A stretch of DNA of 64,000 nt. Origin: Crocinitomicaceae bacterium (GTDB lineage Bacteria > Bacteroidota > Bacteroidia > Flavobacteriales_D > Crocinitomicaceae). The stretch's first letter is position 1. Every line of letters begins with the position of its first letter. Below, in pieces: positions 8,563-16,501 of the stretch. The notes below the pieces were generated by a model. It was not told the origin of the DNA. It made no database searches and saw only the letters and a program-made list of their open reading frames with translations. The stretch lies in the NCBI GenBank assembly GCA_028689775.1, contig JAQVCM010000015.1:1-64000 (forward strand), read 5' to 3'. A program made the translations under genes and the position numbers.

Positions 8563-8570
8563 TAAATTTG
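8563..8570 (+). promoter_or_regulatory. -7 box abutting the flavoprotein start
   Basis: TAAATTTG is an exact TAnnTTTG match and ends only 4 bases before the ATG at 8575, so the transcript should begin at or next to the start codon (leaderless or nearly so). Confidence 0.55.
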
Positions 8571-8574
8571 TCCA

Positions 8575-9822
8575 ATGGTTAAAAATCTACGTGTTGGTAT
8601 AATTGGAGGTGGAGCAGCTGGATTTTTTAGTGCTTTGTCTGTAAAAGAACATTTTCCAAATGCGGAAGTGACCATTTATGAAAAGTCAAACAAGTTGTTG
8701 GCGAAAGTAAAAATATCTGGTGGCGGACGTTGCAATGTAACCAACGGACGATTAGACAACAAAGAATTGGTGCAAAATTATCCGCGTGGCGAAAAATTAT
8801 TGCGCAAAGGCTTTGAACAATTCAACGCTAAATCTACCTTGGATTGGTTTTCAAAAAGAGGAGTAGAGTTGGTGACTTATCCGGATAATAACTTTTGTGT
8901 TTTTCCTAAATCAAATGATTCTCAAACGATTATTGATTGCTTTTTAAGAGACGCCAAACGATTGAACATAGAGATACAAATGCAAACAACCATCAGTCAG
9001 ATAAGCAAAAAAGACGATGGTACTTTTGGGTTTTTAGCGAATAATAGACCTGTTGTTGCAGATAAAATAATCATCGCCACTGGCGGCTCACCCAAATTAG
9101 AAGGAATGGCTTGGTTACAAGAACTCGGTTGCGAAGTCGTTGAACCGCTTCCTTCCTTGTTTACGTTTAACATGCCGCAAGAATCGATACGTGAGTTTAT
9201 GGGCGTTTCTGTGGATTATGTCCATGTTCGGATTGAATCAACCAAATTGTCAGCGAAAGGCTCTTTGTTGGTTACACACTGGGGAATGAGCGGACCAGCA
9301 ATTTTGAAATTATCAGCTTGGGGTGCTCGAATCTTAGCGGATAAAAATTACGATTTCGCGATTCTTGTCAATTGGTTAGGCGAGGTGAAAGAGGAAGAAT
9401 TAAGAATTAAGTTAAGAGAAACTGCTGAACAACACGGTTCTAAATTAATGGTGAACTTAAATCCTTTTCAGTTTCCAAATCGTTTGTGGCATTTTTTCAT
9501 TGAAAAAGCAGGAATTTCGTTGCAATGCCGGTGGAAAGAATTGGGGTCAAAAACTTCCAATAAATTGATAAATCTGTTGGTAAATGATCGCTATGTTGTT
9601 TCTGGTAAAACGACTTTCAAAGAGGAATTTGTAACGACTGGCGGAATTGCCTTGAATCAAATTAATTTTCAAACGATGGAATCAAAAGCAGTTGAAGGAT
9701 TATTTTTTGCGGGTGAAGTAATGGACATCGATGGAATTACTGGTGGATTTAATTTTCAAGCTGCGTGGACAACCGCCTGGATTGCAGGAAAATCAGTTGG
9801 AATTAAAAATCGTGAAATATGA
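8575..9822 (+). CDS. NAD(P)/FAD-dependent oxidoreductase, BaiN/YhiN (HI0933) family
   Basis: 415 residues. An N-terminal Rossmann FAD site (VGIIGGGAAGFFSAL), KISGGGRCNVTN at about residues 46-57 which is the hallmark of the HI0933-like family, IIATGGSPKLEG in the middle, and the C-terminal FAD loop LFFAGEVMDIDGITGGFNFQ. Family members are flavoproteins of mostly unknown substrate; some clostridial homologues (BaiN) act in bile-acid reduction and no such role is implied here. A YchJ-like gene overlaps its stop by 4 bases (ATGA), so the two form an operon. Confidence 0.92.
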   Translation: MVKNLRVGIIGGGAAGFFSALSVKEHFPNAEVTIYEKSNKLLAKVKISGGGRCNVTNGRLDNKELVQNYPRGEKLLRKGFEQFNAKSTLDWFSKRGVELVTYPDNNFCVFPKSNDSQTIIDCFLRDAKRLNIEIQMQTTISQISKKDDGTFGFLANNRPVVADKIIIATGGSPKLEGMAWLQELGCEVVEPLPSLFTFNMPQESIREFMGVSVDYVHVRIESTKLSAKGSLLVTHWGMSGPAILKLSAWGARILADKNYDFAILVNWLGEVKEEELRIKLRETAEQHGSKLMVNLNPFQFPNRLWHFFIEKAGISLQCRWKELGSKTSNKLINLLVNDRYVVSGKTTFKEEFVTTGGIALNQINFQTMESKAVEGLFFAGEVMDIDGITGGFNFQAAWTTAWIAGKSVGIKNREI

Positions 9823-10199
9823 ATGTAATTTGCCCTTGCGGATCGAATGAATTGTACGCTGTTTGCTGTCAGCCGATTATCAAAGGAGAACGCAAAGCAC
9901 TTTCAGCATTGGAATTGATGAAATCTCGTTATTCGGCTTACGTTTATTGTGAGGTAGATTATATCATTCAGTCGACTGCAAAATCACAGCGTAAATTTTA
10001 TTCTAAAAAAGAGATTTTGAATTGGGCACAAGAAAGTACGTGGCAAAAATTAGAGATTGTACATTTTTCAAAGGATACGGTTGAATTTAAAGCGCATTAT
10101 CAGGACCAACATAAGAATCTAATTATCCACCACGAATTTTCATCGTTTATCTTAGAAAATGAAGTTTGGTATTTTCTTGAAGGTGAATCTATTGATTGA
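9819..10199 (+). CDS. YchJ/UPF0225-family protein with SEC-C metal site
   Basis: 126 residues beginning MNVICPCGSNELYAVCC, a SEC-C-type zinc-binding motif (C-P-C-G...C-C), followed by LMKSRYSAYVYCEVDYII, the YchJ signature. The remainder is the NTF2-like fold typical of the family. Function unknown. It overlaps the flavoprotein gene by 4 bases and its 3' end overlaps the convergent membrane-protein gene by 11 bases. Confidence 0.88.
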   Translation: MNVICPCGSNELYAVCCQPIIKGERKALSALELMKSRYSAYVYCEVDYIIQSTAKSQRKFYSKKEILNWAQESTWQKLEIVHFSKDTVEFKAHYQDQHKNLIIHHEFSSFILENEVWYFLEGESID

Positions 10200-10659
10200 T
10201 TTTGTTATGGGGCAACTGTTTTTGTACTTTTTCATTTTTCCAATACTGCATCAAGCTAAAAGAAATGATTGCAGCCGCTGCAGAACCTTCTAAAACGATT
10301 GCAATTACCACTTGCTGAATGGTCAAATTGTTTCCTAAGAAAAAGCCGTTACCAACTGAATTCATAAACTCATTATCTATGGCAGTTACATAAATCAGTA
10401 AACCAAGTGCACTTGCAAAAACGGCGATTAAATTGGCCAACATCAAGGAAGATAAATTCCCCAAATAACTTGATCTCTGAGAATTAGAAAAAACATTGAA
10501 TTTCGCCAAGCGATTCGAAAAATAAACTGCAATCAGGATATTCAACAAACGAAGTTCTGTGATTTTTTCTAAACCAAATAACTTCATCAGAAAAAAGAGA
10601 GCAATCATACTAAGAAACATATAGACTCCAAAACTTAAGGTTTTATTAGATGCTTTCAT
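10189..10659 (-). CDS. four-helix integral membrane protein, unknown
   Basis: From ATG 10659 the protein begins MKASNKTLSFGVYMFLS and has four hydrophobic segments (about residues 7-30, 34-50, 65-95 and 115-140) with a short basic C terminus. A longer frame reaches 10698 but lacks a better start. Size and layout resemble DUF4199-type proteins of Bacteroidota; I cannot confirm the family. It is convergent with the YchJ-like gene. Confidence 0.7.
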   Translation of the reverse strand: MKASNKTLSFGVYMFLSMIALFFLMKLFGLEKITELRLLNILIAVYFSNRLAKFNVFSNSQRSSYLGNLSSLMLANLIAVFASALGLLIYVTAIDNEFMNSVGNGFFLGNNLTIQQVVIAIVLEGSAAAAIISFSLMQYWKNEKVQKQLPHNKINQ

Positions 10660-10766
10660 GCTGTCAGATTTTAAATAATACTTAAATAGTATCAGCAAGT
10701 TATAAAGAAATCAGCTCTAAATAGAAAGGAGGCTGTTAAACTTTCTTAATCGAATTTTAGTTTGTT

Positions 10767-10792
10767 CCCCCCCGCAAGATCAAATTCTTGCG
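10767..10792 (+). other. C7 homopolymer followed by a 5'-leader hairpin
   Basis: Seven consecutive C residues (10767-10773) run into a perfect inverted repeat CGCAAGA-TCAAAT-TCTTGCG (10773-10792), 32 bases before the start of the T9SS cargo gene. A near-consensus -7 box (TTAGTTTG, 10757-10764) would place the transcript start within the C-run. Confidence 0.4.
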
Positions 10793-10824
10793 TATACCAA
10801 GATATAACCTTTAAAATATTATTT

Positions 10825-12546
10825 ATGAAAAATGTATTCTTATCGGCAGTGAGTATTTTAATAAGTCTCTCTGCTTTTTGTCAAGACATCGTTGTAGAAG
10901 TAATGAATTTTGATTCCCTCGGATGTCAAAAAATTCTGATCCTTCAAGTTATCAACAACAGTTCATCAACTGATTCTGGAACGCTATCCATCGATTGGGG
11001 AGATGGTTCTGCAATAGAACAACAGGTTTATTCGGTTACGCAAACTGGCACAAATAACTCGGTTCAATACATCAACAAAACACATTCCTATGCACTTGGT
11101 GGAAACTATACGATCGATGTACAAGCAGTGAGTAATTTTCCAAGTGTAACCATTAGTGTTCCTAATGGAAATCAAGTGATTTCGGCTTACGGTTCTAACT
11201 CGTGTGGCTACGCAAATTTTGGAGTTTTAATCAATGGTAGTAGTACTTGTTCTCCTAACATCTTTAATAATGTTCAATTAGATTTTACGGATAATGCAAA
11301 CAGTACGACAACCGTTTCTGGATTCTGGAGTACATTTAGTGGATTAAATCCCAACAATGCGCCTTATACAGTAAGTATTAATGATGCGTGGTTACTTGCA
11401 AATAATTTAACGCAAACTTCAGCTGACCTTGCAATTACAGGATTTTTACAAGATGGTCAAGCAATCACAAGTAGTCAGTTATTTACAGTTGCTTGGACTG
11501 CTGCGAATACCATTGCAGATCCATCTTTTAATTATGGTAGTGCTTGGAATTTTGTTGCGCCTTTACAAACGGGAACGCTTACCACCAGTTTCAATAATTT
11601 AACGTGTGTTCCAATGAACTCCAACTTGACGGTAACGATCACGATGCCAGCGCTTTTTATTCCGAATACGACAGGACTTCTGAATCCAACTGTATCTGGA
11701 AATGTATTAACTTTTGAAGTTCTTCCTTTTATTGGATACGACGGTGTAAGTATTCCCTTCACGTTTCCAGGCACATTAACCGCTGGAACAGGATTCTGCT
11801 TTGATGTTGAAATTGATTACACCGGAGATTTTAATATTTTAAATAATGAGGGTCAAATTTGCGGTGTCGTTCTCAACTCATACGATCCAAACATGAAGTC
11901 GGTGAATTTTGCGCAACGATTAGATCCTGATACAAAAGAGAAGTTGGTCTATAAAGTTCAATTTCAGAATGATGGAAATTATTCAGCAGTAAATGTAAAG
12001 ATTACAGATTTAATTGATGCGAATCTGAATTTGTCAACTTTACGTGTGTTGGAATCCTCACATCCACAAGCTACAAAAGTAAATACTACTTCTCGCCAAG
12101 TTGATTTCATGTTCAATAACGTGATGTTGGAATCGAGTGCTACTGATTTAGCCGGATCTCAAGGATATGTTGTTTATGAAATTGAAGAAAATACAAATCT
12201 AAGCGTTGGATCAACAATCGAAAATACGGCAAATATTTACTTCGATTTCAATCCTCCAATTACAACAAACACAACGTTGAACATCAACGAATATTTGTTG
12301 GGAATTGACGATTTAACTAAATCTACGCTTCAATTTTATCCAAATCCAGCGAAGGAAAACATTACGTTCAAAGGCGAAGTTGTCGAAGAAGTGAGCGTTT
12401 ATGATTTATCAGGTAAAATCGTTTTATCAGTTGATAATTTGGTAAACAATACGTTATCAGTTTCGAACCTAAACAATGGTTTTTACATGGTAATCGTAAA
12501 AACAATTACTGGAAATTCAACAGCTAAAATGAGTATCCAACATTAA
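10825..12546 (+). CDS. large secreted adhesin-like protein with T9SS type A sorting domain
   Basis: Signal peptide MKNVFLSAVSILISLSAFCQ, a PKD-like first region (SIDWGDGSAIEQQVYS), a Ser/Thr/Asn-rich middle, then a conserved module near residues 370-490 starting SYDPNMKSV and ending NIYFDFNPPITTNT, which recurs in Bacteroidota T9SS cargo (DUF7619-like). The last 75 residues are a type A C-terminal sorting domain: FYPNPAKENITF, VSVYDLSGKIV, LNNGFYMVIV. It should cross the outer membrane through the T9SS and be released or attached at the surface. ATG 10825 is preferred over the TTG at 10762 because it starts the signal peptide. Confidence 0.9.
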   Translation: MKNVFLSAVSILISLSAFCQDIVVEVMNFDSLGCQKILILQVINNSSSTDSGTLSIDWGDGSAIEQQVYSVTQTGTNNSVQYINKTHSYALGGNYTIDVQAVSNFPSVTISVPNGNQVISAYGSNSCGYANFGVLINGSSTCSPNIFNNVQLDFTDNANSTTTVSGFWSTFSGLNPNNAPYTVSINDAWLLANNLTQTSADLAITGFLQDGQAITSSQLFTVAWTAANTIADPSFNYGSAWNFVAPLQTGTLTTSFNNLTCVPMNSNLTVTITMPALFIPNTTGLLNPTVSGNVLTFEVLPFIGYDGVSIPFTFPGTLTAGTGFCFDVEIDYTGDFNILNNEGQICGVVLNSYDPNMKSVNFAQRLDPDTKEKLVYKVQFQNDGNYSAVNVKITDLIDANLNLSTLRVLESSHPQATKVNTTSRQVDFMFNNVMLESSATDLAGSQGYVVYEIEENTNLSVGSTIENTANIYFDFNPPITTNTTLNINEYLLGIDDLTKSTLQFYPNPAKENITFKGEVVEEVSVYDLSGKIVLSVDNLVNNTLSVSNLNNGFYMVIVKTITGNSTAKMSIQH

Positions 12547-12551
12547 AAAAT

Positions 12552-12586
12552 AAAAAGTAGCGGTGTACTGAACATCGCTACTTTTT
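12552..12586 (+). terminator. intrinsic terminator of the T9SS cargo gene
   Basis: AAAAAGTAGCGGTGT pairs with ACATCGCTACTTTTT across a 5-base loop, one G-U pair. It starts 6 bases after the TAA and the stem runs into T residues; being symmetrical it could also act in reverse. Confidence 0.85.
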
Positions 12587-12657
12587 GATTTTCAAATTTA
12601 AAAGGTTTATTTTTACGCCACCAAACAAACCTTGCACAAAGCAACTAATAGTCTACA

Positions 12658-13209
12658 TTGAAACTTACTAAAGAAATCATCAAAAAGATTAAGAAGAACG
12701 ATTACAAAACGATTACCGCTTTGTATAATGAGGCTTTTAGTGCGATGATAGCAATGGTTGTTCGGTATAAAAAAAATGAAGAAGATCAAATCACGATTAT
12801 CAATAACTCTTTTATGAAAGCGATTGAGAAAATAGAAAAATTTGATTTGAGTAAAGAATTTACACCTTGGATTTGTCAAATCACTAAAAATGAATTGATT
12901 GATTCGTATCGAAAAGAAAAAAACTACGACGTGTTTTTTGATTTTGAAGCCAAGGAAGACGGTCAAGAACTGGAAACAGAATCTCTCTACGATTTGGAAG
13001 TTGAACATGCCTATTTGAGGAACATATTACAAACATTGCCACCAGCCACCAACCTTGTTTTCAATTTATTTGCCATTGAAGGATATACATCGAAGGAAGT
13101 AGGCGAAGAATTAAACATCAGCTACGAAACTGTTAAATGGCACATTAAAGAAGCACGAAAACGCTTGAAATTAAAATTAATTGAGAATTCAACCACCTAT
13201 AAAGCGTGA
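12658..13209 (+). CDS. ECF-type RNA polymerase sigma factor
   Basis: 183 residues. Sigma2 region: EEDQITIINNSFMKAIEKI then LSKEFTPWICQITKNELIDSYRKEK (the FxxWLxxIxxNxxxDxxR pattern). Sigma4 region: LPPATNLVFNLFAIEGYTSKEVG and LNISYETVKWHIKEARKRL, a clear helix-turn-helix. The start is TTG at 12658: an in-frame TAG at 12649-12651 blocks extension and no ATG precedes the sigma2 region. It overlaps the next gene by 4 bases (GTGA), so sigma factor and its probable anti-sigma are translationally coupled. Confidence 0.9.
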   Translation: MKLTKEIIKKIKKNDYKTITALYNEAFSAMIAMVVRYKKNEEDQITIINNSFMKAIEKIEKFDLSKEFTPWICQITKNELIDSYRKEKNYDVFFDFEAKEDGQELETESLYDLEVEHAYLRNILQTLPPATNLVFNLFAIEGYTSKEVGEELNISYETVKWHIKEARKRLKLKLIENSTTYKA

Positions 13210-14780
13210 AAAAAGAAGACCAACATATCGACCATTTATTTCAAAAATTGAAAGGAGATTCTTTTGAGGTTCCTCCAGTATTCTTGGATGATTTGAAATT
13301 GCGATTGGATGCAAAGCAAGCACAACTTATTCGTCGTAAACGCTTGCTGTGGTTTATCATGTTGCTTTTAACGCTCTTGGGAATTGCCGCTATCTCTTAC
13401 ACCAATTCAAGAAAAGACAGCAATCATTCTAAAAGTGAACACATTGGTAAAAGTGCTGATTTTAAACAAAATGAATCAGAATTAGAACCTCAAAATCAAA
13501 CTGAAAATGTAGATCTTTTTTCAAAAAGTAGAAACAAAAATTCGACCGATTTAGAAAATGTAAATACGGAAATGAAACATGCTCTTTCTGAAAACTCAAA
13601 GGAGAAAAATTTAAACGTTTCTAATCAAAGAAATATAGCTTCTGTTTCTTCCCAGAAAAATGAGAGAGACTTGATTTTAGATAAAGAAACGAATTTAACA
13701 ACAACAAGAACAACAACAAATAAAAGAAGTAATTCTAAATCTCAGAAAGAATTTTCTTCAACCAATAAAGAGCACGCTCGTTTAAAATCAAAAGAGTTGA
13801 CACATGATAAAGATAAAAGTGAAACCACTTTAAAAAGCAAACAGCTTGTCTCCAAAAGGAATTCAAACAATGAAATAGGTAAAAACGCTTCTGATTTAGA
13901 AAATACAACGCAAATGAATAAATCAGAAAAATCAAATGAAACGCTGAAAGAACAAGCTGGTTTAACGAATTTAACGCTTCAAATGAAGTCGACACAAGCA
14001 CTTCCGAATCGGTATGACCGCTCACTTGCAGAGAGTAAGGAAATCGCATCGAACGAGGATGTTTCTGAAGATAAAGCGAATAAAAAACTTGATTTTGAGT
14101 TGCAAATATACAGTGGTGCTGGCTTGACTTCTTCTAAATTTGTTCCTTCAATTTCAGCGGATGAATTTCAATCTAATCCATTCATTTCTGCAAATTTTGG
14201 ATTGAAAACCAATTTACTTTGCCAAAACATCTATGGTTCTGCTGGAATTGAATTTTTTAAATCAGGTGATAAATTAAAATTTAACACCTTTGAATTTCAG
14301 CAAGTTGGTACAGATTCCTTGTTGACCAATATCATTTTTGATACGATTTGGATTGATTCCAACCAATTTGTACTGGACAGTATGTTTGTTTATGAAACTA
14401 CTCCAATTTTTGATAGCATCGCAAAAAGCAATACCAATAAAAATCAATATGCATGGATCTCAATTCCGATTTCGTTTGGATATCGTTTTCAATTCAATTC
14501 TTGGGATGTTATACCAAATGTGGGCGTCAATTTTAATTTTGGGATTGCGAAAAATTCTGGTGAATATCCGAATTCAGACAAGAAGTTTGTGAAATACGAT
14601 GCACTTAAATTCAACATGGATATCCGGGTGCAAACAGAAATAAGGAAGAATTTTGGAAATTTACACGTGTTTGTCAGTCCGTATTTTAAAAAGAATTTTA
14701 AGCCTATCATTTCAAATCCGAGCTTGCGCTTGACGCAAAAGAATTGGGGATTAAACGTGGGTGTTGGAATTAAATTTTAG
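13206..14780 (+). CDS. dual-membrane-spanning anti-sigma-like protein with C-terminal beta-barrel
   Basis: 524 residues in four parts. Residues 1-45 are a cytoplasmic segment of the size that binds ECF sigma factors; 46-64 form one inner-membrane helix (LLWFIMLLLTLLGIAAISY) after a basic RRKR; 66-293 are a low-complexity linker rich in N, S, K, E and T; 296-524 are amphipathic beta strands (ELQIYSGAGLTSSKF, ISIPISFGYRFQF, LNVGVGIKF) ending in Phe, the usual outer-membrane barrel signal. This matches the Dma anti-sigma type described in Bacteroides thetaiotaomicron, which joins both membranes. It starts GTG 13206, inside the sigma gene stop. It probably holds the sigma factor until the outer membrane is stressed; that is inference. 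Confidence 0.8.
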   Translation: MKKEDQHIDHLFQKLKGDSFEVPPVFLDDLKLRLDAKQAQLIRRKRLLWFIMLLLTLLGIAAISYTNSRKDSNHSKSEHIGKSADFKQNESELEPQNQTENVDLFSKSRNKNSTDLENVNTEMKHALSENSKEKNLNVSNQRNIASVSSQKNERDLILDKETNLTTTRTTTNKRSNSKSQKEFSSTNKEHARLKSKELTHDKDKSETTLKSKQLVSKRNSNNEIGKNASDLENTTQMNKSEKSNETLKEQAGLTNLTLQMKSTQALPNRYDRSLAESKEIASNEDVSEDKANKKLDFELQIYSGAGLTSSKFVPSISADEFQSNPFISANFGLKTNLLCQNIYGSAGIEFFKSGDKLKFNTFEFQQVGTDSLLTNIIFDTIWIDSNQFVLDSMFVYETTPIFDSIAKSNTNKNQYAWISIPISFGYRFQFNSWDVIPNVGVNFNFGIAKNSGEYPNSDKKFVKYDALKFNMDIRVQTEIRKNFGNLHVFVSPYFKKNFKPIISNPSLRLTQKNWGLNVGVGIKF

Positions 14781-14797
14781 GGTGTCAAAAATCCTTT

Positions 14798-14890
14798 AAA
14801 ACATCAATCTCACGTCATACCTGTCTTTTCGATGCTGCTTTTGCATCGATAAATCTTTGATCTTAGTTTAGAATCTTTTTATCGGACAAT
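14798..14890 (-). repeat. dispersed 93-bp repeat, copy A
   Basis: On the minus strand this matches 39483-39575 at 88 of 93 positions, from ATTGTCCGATAAAAAG to the end TGTTTT. It contains a small hairpin (CGATGC...GCATCG). It fills the gap between the barrel protein and the next gene and carries no reading frame. Confidence 0.85.
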
Positions 14891-14901
14891 AGTGGATTGA
14901 A

Positions 14902-15141
14902 TTACAAACTTATTTCATTCCATCGAACTTCATCAACCGTCAGATAAATTCCATCCATTCCGCCCAACATGTCTTGAATTCTTAGTATTTCTGGGTACTG
15001 AGAAGCTGTAAACGCTTGTCTGAAAATTTGTTTTCCAACGAAGTTAAGTTCTTCAAAATGTCGATCATCGGTGATTTTATAAAAACTCTTTCCGTTGGAA
15101 AGCATTCGATATTGAGGGAAGTCGGTAACTTTGTTATTCAT
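14902..15141 (-). CDS. conserved small protein, unknown
   Basis: 79 residues beginning MNNKVTDFPQYRMLSNGKSF, soluble, with no membrane helix or recognised motif. An exact -7 box (TAAATTTG on the minus strand) ends 4 bases before its ATG, supporting both the start and a leaderless transcript. It is divergent from the TPR gene with 17 bases between the start codons. Confidence 0.7.
   Translation of the reverse strand: MNNKVTDFPQYRMLSNGKSFYKITDDRHFEELNFVGKQIFRQAFTASQYPEILRIQDMLGGMDGIYLTVDEVRWNEISL
15126..15133 (+). promoter_or_regulatory. -7 box for the TPR-nth operon
   Basis: TAACTTTG matches TAnnTTTG exactly, 25 bases before ATG 15159. It lies inside the first codons of the divergent minus-strand gene, so the two promoters overlap head to head. 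Confidence 0.5.
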
Positions 15142-15145
15142 AAAG

Positions 15146-15153
15146 CAAATTTA
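15146..15153 (-). promoter_or_regulatory. -7 box for the small divergent gene
   Basis: On the minus strand TAAATTTG, exact consensus, lies 4 bases from the ATG at 15141. Confidence 0.55.
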
Positions 15154-15158
15154 AAGAA

Positions 15159-15755
15159 ATGTTTATCAATCACAAACATCAATTGGCAATCGAAGCATTG
15201 AAACATGCTGATTTACAGAAAGCATTGAAGTTGCTCAACGAAGCTTTACTAGAAAATCCATGTCATCCAAACATTCTTTCTGATCGAGGGTTTTTATACA
15301 TTCATTTGAAAAAGAATGACTTGGCGATGGAGGATTTTGATTTATGTGTTGATTTACAACCTGAGTACGGATACAGATATGCTTCTAGGGCGTATGCCAA
15401 AGCATATTTTGGAGCTACTCAAGAGGCAATCGATGATTATCAAAAAGCACTTGAAATCGATAAAAATGATTGGGTTTCACATCAGAATTTAGGAATTTTA
15501 TTACAAAAACAAGGTAACTTAGCAGAAGCAGAAAATTGTTTTAAAGTGGCGGATGAAATCCAAGGAAAAACGGAATTTGGCATTGTTGAGAAGTTAGGCG
15601 AAAAGCAGCAATCGATTGATCGCGAAACGATTCCGCCTTCTGATTTGATGCGAAAGCAAGAAAATACCATTTCAGAAATGAAACATCTTTTTACCAGCAA
15701 GGAAAATTTTGATGAATTCATGCATTTTTTAAAAAATGGGTTTAAAGCAATATAA
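15159..15755 (+). CDS. cytoplasmic TPR-repeat protein
   Basis: 198 residues with four consecutive TPRs from residue 4 to about 140 (for example ADLQKALKLLNEALLENPCH and GATQEAIDDYQKALEIDKND), then a charged helical tail. No signal peptide, unlike the TPR protein at 4.1 kb. It precedes nth by 12 bases and is likely co-transcribed; a shared function is not evident. Confidence 0.8.
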   Translation: MFINHKHQLAIEALKHADLQKALKLLNEALLENPCHPNILSDRGFLYIHLKKNDLAMEDFDLCVDLQPEYGYRYASRAYAKAYFGATQEAIDDYQKALEIDKNDWVSHQNLGILLQKQGNLAEAENCFKVADEIQGKTEFGIVEKLGEKQQSIDRETIPPSDLMRKQENTISEMKHLFTSKENFDEFMHFLKNGFKAI

Positions 15756-15767
15756 AGAAAACACAAA

Positions 15768-16415
15768 ATGACCAAAAAAGAAAAAGCTCAATACATCATT
15801 ACCGAATTAGAAAGATTGTATCCAGAAACGCCAGTACCATTGGATCATACCGACGCATACACCTTGCTCATTGCCGTTTTACTTTCTGCGCAATGCACCG
15901 ATGTTCGCGTGAATCAAATTACACCCAGTTTGTTCAAGCGCGCTAATAATCCATTCGACATGGTGAAGTTAACGGTGGAAGAAATTAGAGAAATCATCAA
16001 ACCTTGTGGATTATCTCCTCAAAAATCAAAAGCTATTTTTGTATTATCTCAGATGTTGATTGAGAAATACGATGGAATCGTACCAAGCGAAATGGAATTG
16101 TTGGAAGAGTTTCCAGGTGTTGGACACAAAACAGCTTCTGTCGTAGTTTCTCAAATGTTTGGTATTCCAGCTTTCCCTGTAGATACTCACATTCACAGGC
16201 TGTTAACGCGGTGGGGAATTACAAACGGGAAGAATGTTGTGCAAACAGAAAAGGATGCCAAAAGGTTATTCCCAATTCAGTACTGGAATAAATTACACCT
16301 TCAAATTATCTTTTACGGACGAGAATATTCACCTGCTAGAAGTCCAAAAATGGAGGTTGATTACATTACCAGAACCATTGGAACCAAGGCGGCTTTGGCT
16401 GAATTAAAAGAATGA
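15768..16415 (+). CDS. nth: endonuclease III, without Fe-S cluster ligands
   Basis: 215 residues of the HhH-GPD family. The helix-hairpin-helix FPGVGHKTASVV carries the catalytic lysine (K121) and FPVDTHIHR the catalytic aspartate (D139). It removes oxidised pyrimidines and nicks the abasic site. The C-terminal loop that in E. coli holds the 4Fe-4S cluster (C-x6-C-x2-C-x5-C) is here YGREYSPARSPKMEVDYITR, with no cysteine at any ligand position. Otherwise the protein is full-length. From memory, other Flavobacteriia also lack these cysteines; I could not check. Confidence 0.94.
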   Translation: MTKKEKAQYIITELERLYPETPVPLDHTDAYTLLIAVLLSAQCTDVRVNQITPSLFKRANNPFDMVKLTVEEIREIIKPCGLSPQKSKAIFVLSQMLIEKYDGIVPSEMELLEEFPGVGHKTASVVVSQMFGIPAFPVDTHIHRLLTRWGITNGKNVVQTEKDAKRLFPIQYWNKLHLQIIFYGREYSPARSPKMEVDYITRTIGTKAALAELKE

Positions 16416-16474
16416 TTTTCGATTTCAACTTGGAACTAATTTATCCTTAATTCCTCTCCATTTCAATATTTAAT

Positions 16475-16482
16475 TATCTTTG
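16475..16482 (+). promoter_or_regulatory. -7 box for the glycosyltransferase operon
   Basis: TATCTTTG, exact TAnnTTTG, about 20 bases before the TTG start at 16502. It supports the TTG start by placing the transcript start near 16489. Confidence 0.55.
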
Positions 16483-16501
16483 TTTACTAAAAAAAAATAA
16501 T

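Noticed and set aside
8575-9822. Bile-acid metabolism suggested by BaiN similarity
   Set aside because: The family is broad and mostly uncharacterised; no other bai genes are present.
12613-13008. Minus-strand frame of 131 codons opposite the sigma factor
   Set aside because: The plus-strand sigma2/sigma4 motifs are unmistakable; the reverse frame is Phe-rich, typical of antisense to Lys-rich coding DNA.
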